A stretch of DNA of 64,000 nt. Origin: Nakamurella flava. GTDB taxonomy: Bacteria > Actinomycetota > Actinomycetes > Mycobacteriales > Nakamurellaceae. This document shows positions 17,713 through 27,000 of the stretch, piece after piece; the first letter of the stretch is position 1; each line of letters opens with the position of its first letter. The DNA is taken from positions 124,001 to 188,000 of the forward strand of contig NZ_SZZH01000003.1 of assembly GCF_005298075.1 (NCBI RefSeq), given 5' to 3'. The notes beneath the pieces were generated by a model, which saw only the letters and a list, made by a program, of their open reading frames with translations, had not been told where the DNA came from and made no database searches. The translations under genes were made by a program, and so were the position numbers.

Positions 17713-18342
17713 ATGACCGACAACCCCACTGCGCCCCTGTTCTCCGAGCGGGCCCGCCTCGAACTGGCCGAGCAACGCGTCCTGGTGCTGGACGGTCCGT
17801 TGACCGACGACAACGGCACCCTGCTGGCCACCCAGCTGGTCTCGTTGGCCGCCGCCGATCCGAGCACCGACATCGCCCTGTGGATCCACTCGCCGGGCGG
17901 TTCGGTACCGGCGATGCTCGCCCTCCGGGATCTGATGCGGCTGATCCCCTGCGACGTGTCGACGCTGGTGCTCGGCATCGCCTACAGCGCCGGCCAGTTC
18001 CTGCTGTCGTCCGGGACCCCGGGCAAGCGTCGGGCGCTGCCCCACAGCCGGGTGCTGATGCACCAGGGATCGGCCGGGATCGGCGGTAGCGCCGTCGATG
18101 TAGAGCTGCAGGCCGGCGATCTGCGCCACACCCGGGACACCGTGCTCGGGCTGATCGCCCACGACACCGGCCAACCGCTGGACCGGGTGTTCGCCGACTC
18201 GCTGCACGACCGGTGGTTCACCGCGGCCGAGGCCCTGGACTACGGGTTCATCGACGCGGTGGTCGACGACTTCACCACCATCGTGCCGCCGCGACGGCCC
18301 AGCGCCGGCTTCGCGGTCCGGGTCGGGGGGAGTACCCGATGA
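17713..18342 (+). CDS. ClpP-like serine protease subunit, catalytic triad intact
   Basis: 209 residues, the normal ClpP length. Triad residues are visible as S92 in 'GIAYSAGQFL', H117 in 'VLMHQGSAG' and D166 in 'HDRWFTAAEALDYGFID'. The oxyanion motif is 'SPGGSVPAM'. ClpP forms a tetradecameric cytoplasmic chamber fed by ClpX or ClpC. The stop overlaps the next clpP-like gene by 4 nt, so a mixed-ring protease is likely. It is probably a paralog of the essential clpP1P2 pair, since clpX is not adjacent. Confidence 0.93.
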   Translation: MTDNPTAPLFSERARLELAEQRVLVLDGPLTDDNGTLLATQLVSLAAADPSTDIALWIHSPGGSVPAMLALRDLMRLIPCDVSTLVLGIAYSAGQFLLSSGTPGKRRALPHSRVLMHQGSAGIGGSAVDVELQAGDLRHTRDTVLGLIAHDTGQPLDRVFADSLHDRWFTAAEALDYGFIDAVVDDFTTIVPPRRPSAGFAVRVGGSTR

Positions 18343-18938
18343 GCAGCTACACGATCCCCAGCGTCATCGCCGCCCACCCCCGCGGCGAACGGATCATGGA
18401 CGTCTACTCGCACCTGCTCACCGAACGGGTCGTCTACCTGGGCACGGCGTTGGACGCGGGCGTGGCCAACGCTTTGGTCGCCCAGCTGCTGCACCTGGAG
18501 TCCGACAACCCCGACCAGGCCATCCAGCTGTACATCAACTGCGAAGGCGGCGACCCGAGCGCCATGCTCGCCGTCTACGACACCATCCGCTACGTCCGGG
18601 CGCCGGTCGCGACCACCTGCATCGGCCAGGCCGTCGCGGCCGGGGCGGTGCTGGTGGCCGCCGGTGCCCCCGGCCGGCGGGCGGCCCTGCCGCACGCGCG
18701 GGTCGTCCTGCACCAGCCGGCCGCCCAGGGCCGGGGAACCATCCCCGACCTCATCCTGCAGGCCGACGAGGTCGTCCGGGTCCGCAGCGACATCGAACAG
18801 ATCCTGTCCCGGCACACTGGTCGACCGGTCGAGACCCTGCGCGCCGACACCGATCTCGACCGGGTGTTCACCGCGACGGCCGCGGCCGAGTACGGGCTGA
18901 TCGACCATGTCATCACCGAACGGCCGGTGACCGCATGA
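18339..18938 (+). CDS. ClpP-like subunit with serine replaced by alanine
   Basis: 199 residues, strongly ClpP-like throughout ('YINCEGGDPSAMLAVYDTI', 'LPHARVVLHQPAA', 'AAAEYGLIDHVI'). In the active-site segment CxGQAxSxGA the sequence is C-I-G-Q-A-V-A-A-G-A, so the nucleophile position A100 is alanine. H125 and the aspartate of 'DLDRVFTA' remain. It should be proteolytically inactive, like ClpR subunits, and serve in a hetero-oligomer with the active subunit encoded just upstream (ATGA overlap). Confidence 0.9.
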   Translation: MSSYTIPSVIAAHPRGERIMDVYSHLLTERVVYLGTALDAGVANALVAQLLHLESDNPDQAIQLYINCEGGDPSAMLAVYDTIRYVRAPVATTCIGQAVAAGAVLVAAGAPGRRAALPHARVVLHQPAAQGRGTIPDLILQADEVVRVRSDIEQILSRHTGRPVETLRADTDLDRVFTATAAAEYGLIDHVITERPVTA

Positions 18939-18964
18939 CCCGGCCACCGGGCCGGGTACGGGTC

Positions 18965-19375
18965 TCAGGCCACCCTGAGCAGGGCCGTCGGACCGGACGG
19001 CGTCGTCGATGGGGTGCCCGCCGGGGTGCCGGTGCGGCGCTGCAGGTCCCGGCCGACGCCCTGGGCCAGGCCGGCCAGGTCGGTGCCCAGGGCGCGGCCG
19101 ATCGCCCCGATCATCTCGCTGGACGGTTCCTTGCGCCCGCGTTCGACCTCCGACAGGTACTGCGGTGACACCCCGGCCCGCCCGGCGACGTCAGCCAACC
19201 GCTCACCCCGGTGCAGACGGCGAGCCCGGAACTGGGCACCGAGCAGCTCCCGCCACAGCGGCTCCGGACCGGGCGACCGGGGCGGGGGACTGCTCGCCGG
19301 CGCCGCGGGCCGGGTGGGCGGCGCGGTGACCGGCGGGTCGGGGACGAGACGCAGGTGCGCGCGGGATCGAGCCAT
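18965..19375 (-). CDS. XRE-family regulator, ClgR-like
   Basis: 136 residues. A Pro/Ala-rich N-terminal 40 residues precede a Cro/CI helix-turn-helix: 'RGERLADVAGRAGVSPQYLS' then 'EVERGRKEPSSEMIGAIGRA'. The EVERGRKE...S run is the signature of ClgR, the actinobacterial activator of clp genes. It is convergent with the two clpP-like genes, 26 bp from the second stop. The likely role, by analogy, is control of this clpP pair. The C-terminal 25 residues are Thr/Pro/Gly-rich and may carry a degradation signal, which I cannot confirm. Confidence 0.82.
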   Translation of the reverse strand: MARSRAHLRLVPDPPVTAPPTRPAAPASSPPPRSPGPEPLWRELLGAQFRARRLHRGERLADVAGRAGVSPQYLSEVERGRKEPSSEMIGAIGRALGTDLAGLAQGVGRDLQRRTGTPAGTPSTTPSGPTALLRVA

Positions 19376-19438
19376 GGTTCACCGTAGGAATCCGCGGCCG
19401 GCGGCGCACCCGCTTTCACGGACGGCAGAGACCGGTCG

Positions 19439-20290
19439 TCATGCGGTGGCGGGCTCGTCCAGCACCTCACGCAGCCGGGCCGCGAACGGGGCCGGGTCGC
19501 CGCCCATCGAGGTCACCCACGGGGCGTGGTCGCCCGGGAACAGTGTCGTCGGGATCACCAACTGGGCGGCCAGCGCCTCGGCGCAGCGGCGAGCGAGCAT
19601 GGTGCCCGACTCCTCACCGGCCCCCACCACCAGACGCGGTGCCGTCGATGCCGCCAGGGCCGTGAGGTCCGGGTGATAGGTGCAGATGGGCACGAGACCG
19701 TGGGCCAGCATGCGGTATCCGGCCCGCATGTCCTCCGCCGACGGCTCGTGCATCGGCCGGTCGGCGGTGGGGTCGGGTTCGGGCGCCTCGAAGCCGGCCA
19801 GGGCCATGAATGCACCGAACGCCGCCTCCGGGCCGTGTTCGTGCAGCGTGCGGACGATGTCGTCGATGCCGGTGCGCAGGTCGGCCGCGTCCGGGAGCGC
19901 CTCGACCAGCGGCGGTTCGTGCGCCACGACGGTGCGGGCCTGATGCGGGTGGCGGGCGGCGAAGGCCAGTGCCGTCACCGCACCGCCGCTGCTGCCAAAG
20001 ACGTCGGCCGGCTCGCTCGTGACCGCGCCCAGCACGGCGGCCAGGTCGTCGGCCAGCCGTTCCGGATCGGCATCGTCCTGGTCGTTCTCCAGCGGGCTGG
20101 CCCCGAACCCGCGTGGGTCGGTCAGCACGACGGTGTGGTCGGTGGCGAAGTGCTCGGCCAGGTCGCGGAAGTCGGCCGCGCCCATCGGGTGGCCGACGAG
20201 GGCGAGCACCGGGCCGGACCCGGCCGTCTCGTAGTGCAGGGTGGCGCCCGGGGCGGCGAGCTGGTGGCTGGTCCAGGTGAGGGTGGTCAT
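19439..20290 (-). CDS. Alpha/beta hydrolase
   Basis: 283 residues. The fold is shown by 'ALVGHPMGAADFRDLAEHF', 'TDPRGFGASP' and the nucleophile elbow in 'DVFGSSGGAVTALAFA' (G-S-S-G-G). The acid and histidine lie near 'LVVGAGEESG' and 'FPGDHAPWV'. It acts on an unknown ester, amide or similar substrate. It starts 30 bp after the stop of cobIJ and could be cotranscribed with cobG-cobH-cobIJ, though no role in cobalamin synthesis is known for such enzymes. A longer start at 20323 or 20359 is possible; I chose ATG 20290 from family length. Confidence 0.88.
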   Translation of the reverse strand: MTTLTWTSHQLAAPGATLHYETAGSGPVLALVGHPMGAADFRDLAEHFATDHTVVLTDPRGFGASPLENDQDDADPERLADDLAAVLGAVTSEPADVFGSSGGAVTALAFAARHPHQARTVVAHEPPLVEALPDAADLRTGIDDIVRTLHEHGPEAAFGAFMALAGFEAPEPDPTADRPMHEPSAEDMRAGYRMLAHGLVPICTYHPDLTALAASTAPRLVVGAGEESGTMLARRCAEALAAQLVIPTTLFPGDHAPWVTSMGGDPAPFAARLREVLDEPATA

Positions 20291-20319
20291 GGGGGGTGGA
20301 CCGGCCGGGCCGCCCGAAC

Positions 20320-21864
20320 TCATCGGCCCATCGACCGTTCGACCGAGCGCGCGCTCCACACCCGCCCTCCGGCGGTCACGGTGGTGGACGAGCAGCCGAC
20401 GATGACCAGGCAGCGCATGTCGACCGTGCCCGGGTCCCAGTCGGCCAGGGTGGTGACGGTCAGCTCTTCACCCGGGCGACCGACCTCGCGGCCGACGACC
20501 ACCGGCGTCTGCGGGTCGCGGTACTCCAGCAGGATCTTGCGGGCCCGGGCCAGCTGGTCGACGCGGGTCCGGGACGCCGGGTTGTAGACGGCGAGGGCCA
20601 GGTCGGCCTGACCGATGGCGGCCAGGCGTTGTTCGATGACCGGCCACGGTTTCAGCCGGTCCGACAGCGAGACCACGGCGTAGTCCGCACCCAACGGTGC
20701 GCCGGCCCGGGCAGCCACCGCCTGGGCCGCGGTCAGCCCGGGCAGCACCTCCACATCCACTGCCGCATAACGTGGTTCGCCGGACGACTCGTCGGCGGAG
20801 ACCGCCTCGAAGACCGCCGCGGCCATCCCGAAGACGCCGGCGTCACCGCCCGAGACCACCGCGACGTCCGCACCGCCCGCGGCCAGGTCGAGGGCGAACC
20901 GGGCCCGGTCGAGCTCGACGGTGTTCCCGGACGCGTGCCGCTGCAGGCCCTCCCGCTGCGGCACCCGGTCCACGTAGGGCGCGTAGCCGACGACGTGCTG
21001 CACCCGTGCAAGGGCGTCCGACACCTCGGTTGTCAGCCACCGGTCCGGCCCGGGACCGAGCCCGACCACCAGTAGTCGGCCGGCGCGCTGCGCCGTGACC
21101 ACCTGGGGCGCGGCCGTCCGGGGCGCGGACGGGTCGGTTCGCAGCCGGCGATCATGACCGGGCACGATGACGATCGAGAAATACGGCACCGCAGCCGGAT
21201 CGACGCTGGCCGCCGGTTGCACCCGCTGCAGCTCGCTGCTGGCCCGCTCGACGTAGACCGCGTCGTCGAGCCGACCGGCCTCGGCCAGCGCGGCCCGGAC
21301 CTCGGGGAACGTGCGGCCCAGCTTCAAGATCGCGGCGGCCTGCGTGTCGGCCAGTCGCCGGGCCAGCTCCGGACGGGGCAGCGTGCCGGGCAGGATCGTC
21401 AGGACGTCCTCGTGCCGGGCCAGCGGCTGGGCGGCCGCCGCCGACGCGGCCGACACCGAGGTCACCCCGGGCACCACCTCGGCCGGGAACCGCGGGGCCA
21501 GCCGGTCGTGCAGGTACATGTAGGAGCCGTAGAAGAGCGGGTCGCCCTCGCACAGCACGACGACGGTCCGCCCGGCGGCCAGGTGCACGGCGAGGCGCTC
21601 GGCCGACTCGTCGTAGAACGCGGTGATCGCACCGTCGTAGCCGCCGGCGTGGTCGGTGCGGCCGGTGGTCACCGGGTAGACCAGCGCCTCCTCGATCACG
21701 CCCGTCGGCAGCAGTTCGGCGGCGATCGATCGCGCGATCGACCGGCCGTGCGTGCCCGAGTGGTAGGCGACGACATCGGCCTGGTCGATCAGCCGGGCCG
21801 CCTTGCGGGTGATGAGTTCCGGATCCCCCGGCCCGAGGCCGACCCCGAACAGCCGGCCGCTCAC
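20320..21864 (-). CDS. cobIJ: Precorrin-2 C20- / precorrin-3B C17-methyltransferase fusion
   Basis: 514 residues made of two tetrapyrrole methylases. Residues 1 to ~245 are CobI ('GRLFGVGLGPGDPELITRKA', 'VVLCEGDPLFYGSYMYL'), which methylates C20 of precorrin-2. Residues ~255-514 are CobJ ('LLVVGLGPGPDRWLT', 'VVSGGDAGVFGMAA', 'LSDRLKPWPVIEQRL'), which methylates C17 with ring contraction after CobG has acted. CobIJ fusions are common in mycobacteria and relatives. GTG 21864 overlaps the stop of cobH (GTGA), so translation is coupled. Confidence 0.95.
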   Translation of the reverse strand: MSGRLFGVGLGPGDPELITRKAARLIDQADVVAYHSGTHGRSIARSIAAELLPTGVIEEALVYPVTTGRTDHAGGYDGAITAFYDESAERLAVHLAAGRTVVVLCEGDPLFYGSYMYLHDRLAPRFPAEVVPGVTSVSAASAAAAQPLARHEDVLTILPGTLPRPELARRLADTQAAAILKLGRTFPEVRAALAEAGRLDDAVYVERASSELQRVQPAASVDPAAVPYFSIVIVPGHDRRLRTDPSAPRTAAPQVVTAQRAGRLLVVGLGPGPDRWLTTEVSDALARVQHVVGYAPYVDRVPQREGLQRHASGNTVELDRARFALDLAAGGADVAVVSGGDAGVFGMAAAVFEAVSADESSGEPRYAAVDVEVLPGLTAAQAVAARAGAPLGADYAVVSLSDRLKPWPVIEQRLAAIGQADLALAVYNPASRTRVDQLARARKILLEYRDPQTPVVVGREVGRPGEELTVTTLADWDPGTVDMRCLVIVGCSSTTVTAGGRVWSARSVERSMGR

Positions 21865-22550
21865 AGCTCGTCCGCCTGGGCCACCGCGTTGATCGCCGAC
21901 GCGGCCATCGCCGAACCGCCCCGCCGCCCACGCACCGTCAAGAGCGGAACGGCCGAGACATGCTGCAGCAGCGCATCCTTGGACTCCGCGGCACCGATGA
22001 AGCCGACCGGCACGCCGACGATCGCGGCGGGCAAGGGGGCGCCGTCGTCGATCATCTCCAGCAGATGGAACAGGGCAGTCGGGGCGTTGCCGATGGCCAC
22101 CACCGCACCGTCGAGCTGGTCGGCCCACAGGGAGACGGCTGCCGCGGACCGGGTGGTGCCCCAGTCGCGGGCCAGCGCGGGCACCCGTGGGTCGCGGAGG
22201 TGACAGACGACGTCGTTGTCGGCGGGCAACCGCCGGCGGGTCACCCCGCTCACCACCATGTGCGCGTCCGTGAGGATCGGTGCCCCGGCCGCCAGGGCCG
22301 CCCGGGCCGCCGGGACGAAATCCGGAGTGACGACGAGATGTTGGATGAGGTCCGTCTGCCCGCACGCGTGCACCATGCGCACCGCGACCGTCTCGGCGCT
22401 CACCGGCAGGTGTGACCGGTCGGTCTCGGACCGGATGGTCGCGAACGATCGCCGGTAGATCTCGTCCCCGTCGGTCACGTAGTCGTAGCGGCGGGTCGGT
22501 GGGTGCACGCCGGTGGCGGGGGCCGTGGGGGAGGAGAGACGAACGGTCAT
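21861..22550 (-). CDS. cobH: Precorrin-8X methylmutase
   Basis: 229 residues, usual for CobH/CbiC. The catalytic histidine is in 'RMVHACGQTDL', and the C-terminal part has 'AIVGVPVGFIGAAESKDALL' and 'TVRGRRGGSAMAASAINA'. It moves the C11 methyl to C12, giving hydrogenobyrinate. It lies between cobG and cobIJ with 4-nt overlaps on both sides, so the three are one translationally coupled unit. Confidence 0.96.
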   Translation of the reverse strand: MTVRLSSPTAPATGVHPPTRRYDYVTDGDEIYRRSFATIRSETDRSHLPVSAETVAVRMVHACGQTDLIQHLVVTPDFVPAARAALAAGAPILTDAHMVVSGVTRRRLPADNDVVCHLRDPRVPALARDWGTTRSAAAVSLWADQLDGAVVAIGNAPTALFHLLEMIDDGAPLPAAIVGVPVGFIGAAESKDALLQHVSAVPLLTVRGRRGGSAMAASAINAVAQADEL

Positions 22551-23743
22551 CGGGTGTGGGCTCCGGTGGGTCGCAGGTGCCGGTGCAGGCCGGCGCGGGT
22601 GACGTGCAGTTCGAGGTGCCGGCCGGACGGCGCGCCGCAGCGCCGCTCGCAGGCGATCACGTGGACGGGCAGCCCGGTGGCGGCGGCCTCGCGGACACCG
22701 AGGTCGTCGGCCACCGGTCCGGTGGCCGCCTCCGCGCGGTGACAGCCGGGCGCGCCGGTACAGGCGCTGACCGCTCGACGAGGGTCGGTGGCATCGGTGA
22801 GAAGTCCGGCTGAGGCGAGCTTGTCGAGGGCATCGGCGTCGACCCGGGGGATGACCACACCGCGGTCGGTGGTGACGACGACCTCCGCGTCCTGCGCCGT
22901 GGCCGACTCGGCGATCGCCGCCAACGCCGCGATCTGGGGCTGCTGGAGCCGACCGAGGGGAACGCCGACGAGGGCGGCCCGGCCGCCGTCGTCGCGACGG
23001 AGGGTGCCGAGCGGTCGGGAAGGCGCGGCGGGCCGGACCGGGGTCGCCGAGCCGCCGTCCGGCAACAGCTCCCGGCCGGTCGCGGGGAGATCACCGACCC
23101 GCCATGCCCTCCCGGCCAGCGAGCGGAAATGCCGAGCTCTGTCGACCAGGGTGTCGACGATGTCGGCGGCGGGCAGTTCCGACCCCCACCACGACCCGAC
23201 GCGGAGCCGGACGGTCGACTCATCGACGGCGGTGACACCGAGATCCACTGTCCGAGCTGAGATGTCACCTCGCCCGTCGTCGAGGCCGAAGAGGAAACGA
23301 CCGGAAAGCCCCGCCAGATCCGCGTGCTGGCAGATCATCTCGTCGAGACGGGCTGCCATCGGGTGCAGATCGAGCTGGCCGCCGGCGATGCCACTGAGCG
23401 GTGACACCAGGACATTGCGGACCCGCTCGTGGCTGCGGGAGGGCAACAACCCGGCGGCACTGATCGCGGCCACCAGGCCGGGGTCGGCGTCGCCATGCGC
23501 GTCGACCGACAGGCCGCGCAGTTGCAGGTTGCCGCGCGAGGTCAGGGTGACGGTGCCGTCGCCGTACTGCTCGGCCGCGGCACCGACCGCGGCCAGGGCA
23601 GCCGTCCGGATGCGGCCACCGATGAGCCGGATGCGGACCACCGCGCCGTCGGCCGCCTGGTGCGGTCGCAGCATCCCCGGGCAGCGATCGGTGTCCGCCG
23701 GGGACGCCGTGCCGGTGCCGGTGGCGGCGGATGGGCTGGTCAC
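22547..23743 (-). CDS. cobG: Precorrin-3B synthase (oxygen-dependent)
   Basis: 398 residues of the sulfite/nitrite-reductase-like family. 'CPGMLRPHQAADGAVVRIRL' opens the first repeat. The 4Fe-4S cysteines are in 'SACTGAPGCHRAE' and 'VIACERRCGAPSG'. CobG hydroxylates precorrin-3A using molecular oxygen, which marks the pathway as the aerobic one. GTG 23743 is the only in-frame start that keeps the conserved N-terminus; the nearby ATG runs into a stop after two codons. It leads the cobG-cobH-cobIJ operon and is divergent from cobN. Confidence 0.94.
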   Translation of the reverse strand: MTSPSAATGTGTASPADTDRCPGMLRPHQAADGAVVRIRLIGGRIRTAALAAVGAAAEQYGDGTVTLTSRGNLQLRGLSVDAHGDADPGLVAAISAAGLLPSRSHERVRNVLVSPLSGIAGGQLDLHPMAARLDEMICQHADLAGLSGRFLFGLDDGRGDISARTVDLGVTAVDESTVRLRVGSWWGSELPAADIVDTLVDRARHFRSLAGRAWRVGDLPATGRELLPDGGSATPVRPAAPSRPLGTLRRDDGGRAALVGVPLGRLQQPQIAALAAIAESATAQDAEVVVTTDRGVVIPRVDADALDKLASAGLLTDATDPRRAVSACTGAPGCHRAEAATGPVADDLGVREAAATGLPVHVIACERRCGAPSGRHLELHVTRAGLHRHLRPTGAHTR

Positions 23744-23817
23744 CGGGCCATGGTGGCACGAGCCGCGCGGGGCTCCACACGCATCGACCGTCGGCTGAGT
23801 CTGCCCCCCGGTGCCAT

Positions 23818-23874
23818 CGACTTGTCATACCCGCACCCTCCTCCGCCCTCCGAAGGTGCGGGTATGACAAGTCG
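23818..23874. repeat. 20-bp perfect inverted repeat between cobG and cobN
   Basis: Arms of CGACTTGTCATACCCGCACC and its exact complement are separated by 17 bp of pyrimidine-rich sequence. It lies in the 347-bp divergent spacer (23744-24090), before the cobN riboswitch and upstream of cobG on the other strand. A hairpin of this quality may end antisense transcription, serve as a repressor site or be a palindromic repeat element. Confidence 0.75.
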
Positions 23875-23924
23875 GCGGCTGGTCACGGAACGCCGCGCCG
23901 CTTGACCGGCGGGTGATCGGGCGG

Positions 23925-24040
23925 GGAGAGTGGCGGTACCCCGCGTCGGGGTGCCCGGAACCCGGTGAGAAGCCGGAACGGCCTGAGCCACTGTGACCGC
24001 ACCCGCCTCGGCGGGAGCCTGCGGGAGTCAGACCCGGCCC
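23925..24040 (+). ncRNA. Adenosylcobalamin riboswitch (cobN leader)
   Basis: The core GGAACCCGGTGAGAAGCCGG is followed by GAGCCACTGTGACC and, on the 3' side, by GCGGGAGTCAGACCC. These are conserved elements of the cobalamin aptamer and closely match the one upstream of the chelatase gene. It ends about 50 bp before the cobN GTG, and the ribosome site AAGGAG (24079) lies downstream of it, so either translational or transcriptional control is possible. Confidence 0.93.
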
Positions 24041-24090
24041 CATGACGCTTCACCGCGCACCGGTCCCAGGCCCGGTCGAAGGAGTGGCTC

Positions 24091-27000
24091 GTGACGCGCA
24101 TCGCCCTGCTGTCGACCTCGGACACCGACCTGCTGTCCGGCCGGGCGAGTGGCGCGAACTACCGGCTGGCCAACCCCACCCGCCTCGATCTGCGCGGCGA
24201 CGGCCCGGGTGATCTGCCCGCGGTGCTGGCCGAGGCCGACCTCGTGGTCCTGCGCATCCTGGGCACGGCCCGGAGCTGGCCGGACGGGATGGCCGTGGTC
24301 CGCTCGTGCGGGAAACCGCTGGTCGTGCTGGGTGGGGAGCGCACCCCGGACGCGGAGCTCATGCGCCTGTCGACCGTCCCGATCGGCACCGCGGCGCAGG
24401 CCCACCGCTACCTGGCCGAGGGTGGGCCGGGCAACCTCGCCCAGCTGCACGCCTTCCTGGCCGACACCGTGCTGCTGACCGGTGACGAGTTCACCGACCC
24501 CGAGGTGCAGCCGGAGTGGGGGGTGCTGCCGCGCCCCGACGCCGGTGCCCCCGGCAGTCACCACACCGGGCCTCGGGTCGGGGTGCTGTTCTACCGGGCC
24601 CACCAGGCGTCCGGGAACACCGCGTTCGTGCACGCCCTGGCCGACGCCATCGACGCCGGTGGCGGGATCGGCGTGCCGGTCTTCTGCAGCAGCCTGCGCA
24701 ACGCTCCCGAGGAACTGCTGGCCGAACTGGGCCGCTGCGACGCGTTGATCGTCACCGTGCTGGCGGCCGGGGGGACGAAGCCGGCGACCGCGTCGGCCGG
24801 GCAGGACGACGAGTCCTGGGACGTCAAGGCGCTGGCCGCGCTCGACATCCCGATCCTGCAGGGGCTGTGTCTGACCTGGTCACGGGCCGACTGGGCGGAC
24901 TCCGACGACGGGCTGACCCCGCTCGACGTCGCCACCCAGGTCGCCGTCCCCGAGTTCGACGGCCGGATCATCACGGTGCCGTTCTCGTTTAAGGAGACCG
25001 ACGAGGCCGGGCTGCCCTACTACGAGGCCGACCCCGAACGGTGCGCCCGCGTCGCGGGTATCGCGCTCGGTCATGCCCGGTTGCGCCGCACCCCGCCGGC
25101 CGAGCGGAAGATCGCGCTGCTGCTCTCGGCGTATCCGACCAAGCACTCGCGGATCGGCAACGCCGTCGGCCTGGACACCCCGGTCTCGGCCGTTCGGCTC
25201 CTGCGGGCGATGCGGGACGCCGGTTACGACGTCGGTCCGAGTGAGGGTCCCGACGCGCTGCCCGGGCTGGCCCCACTTCCGCCGGTCGAGGGCGAGGACC
25301 CGGACACCACCGCCGGTAACGCGCTCATCCACACCCTCATCGCCGCCGGGGGCCAGGACGAGGAATGGCTCACCGAGGGAGATCTGGCCGGTCAGCCGGT
25401 GCGGATCCCGGCCTCCGACTACCGCCGCTGGCTGGCCGAGCTGGATCCGGAGCTGGCCGCCGCCGTCACGGAAGCCTGGGGCGAGGCGCCCGGGTCGCTG
25501 TTCGTGGACCGGTCGCACGACCCGGACGGTGAGATCGTGCTGGCCGCCCTACAGGCCGGCAACGTCGTGATCATCGTGCAGCCGCCCCGCGGGTTCGGCG
25601 AGAACCCGGTCGCGATCTACCACGACCCCGACCTCGCCCCGTCGCACCACTACCTGGCCGCCTACCGGTGGTTGGAGCGCGGGTTCGGCGCGCACGCCGT
25701 CGTCCACCTGGGCAAGCACGGCAATCTCGAGTGGCTGCCCGGCAAGAACGTGGGCATGTCCGCCGGCTGCGGAACCGACGCCGCCCTGGGCAACCTGCCG
25801 CTGATCTACCCGTTCCTGGTCAACGACCCGGGCGAGGGCACCCAGGCCAAGCGCCGGGCCCACGCCACGATCGTCGACCACCTGGTGCCGCCGATGGCCC
25901 GGGCCGAGACCTACGGCGACATCGCGCGTCTGGAACAACTCCTGGATGAGCACGCGAATGTCGCCGCCATGGACCCGGCCAAGCTGCCGGCCATCCGGGC
26001 GCAGATCTGGACGCTGATCCGCGCGGCCAAGATGGACCACGATCTCGGGCTGGCCGGCCAGGACGGCCGACCTGACGACACCGAGTTCGACGACTTCCTG
26101 CTGCACGTCGACGGCTGGCTCTGCGAGATCAAGGACGCGCAGATCCGTGACGGCCTGCATGTTCTCGGTCAACCGCCGACCGGCGAGGCGCGGGTCAACC
26201 TGGTGCTGGCCATGCTGCGGGCCACGCAGGTCTGGGGCGGTCAGACCGCCGCCCTCCCCGGTCTGCGGGCCGCGCTGGGTCTGAAGGACGGGGCCGATCT
26301 GGCTGCCGTCGACGCGACCGAGACCCGGGCCCGCGCGCTGGTCCAGGCCGCCGACGACGCCGGCTGGGTGCCGTCGGCGATGGCCGGTGTGGTGACGGCC
26401 GAGTTCGAGCGTGTCTCGCAACAGCGGCGAGACACGCTCTCAGCGTCTGATCGCGCCCTCGCAAGCTCGGGACGACCGAGCCAGGCCGAGCCGGCGGTGG
26501 TGCAGATCCTGGAGTTCGCGGCCACCGAGGTGGTGCCGCGGCTGGCGCGCACCACCGACGAGCTGACCAACACGATGCACGCCCTGGACGGCGGGTTCGT
26601 CGCGGCCGGGCCGTCCGGGTCGCCGCTGCGGGGCCTGATCAACGTGCTGCCCACCGGGCGCAACTTCTACTCCGTCGACCCCAAGGCCGTGCCGTCCCGG
26701 CTGGCCTGGGAGACCGGCCAGGCGATGGCCGAGTCACTGGTCGACCGGTATCGCGCCGACAACGGGGAGTACCCGCGGTCCGTGGGGCTGTCGGTGTGGG
26801 GGACGTCGGCCATGCGCACGTCCGGAGACGACATCGCCGAGGTGCTGGCGCTGCTGGGTGTGCGCCCGGTGTGGGACGAGGCGTCCCGCCGGGTGTCCGG
26901 GCTGACGGCGGTGGATCTGGACGAATTGGGCCGCCCCCGGATCGACGTCACCGTGCGCATCTCCGGGTTCTTCCGGGACGCCTTCCCGCACGTGATCATG

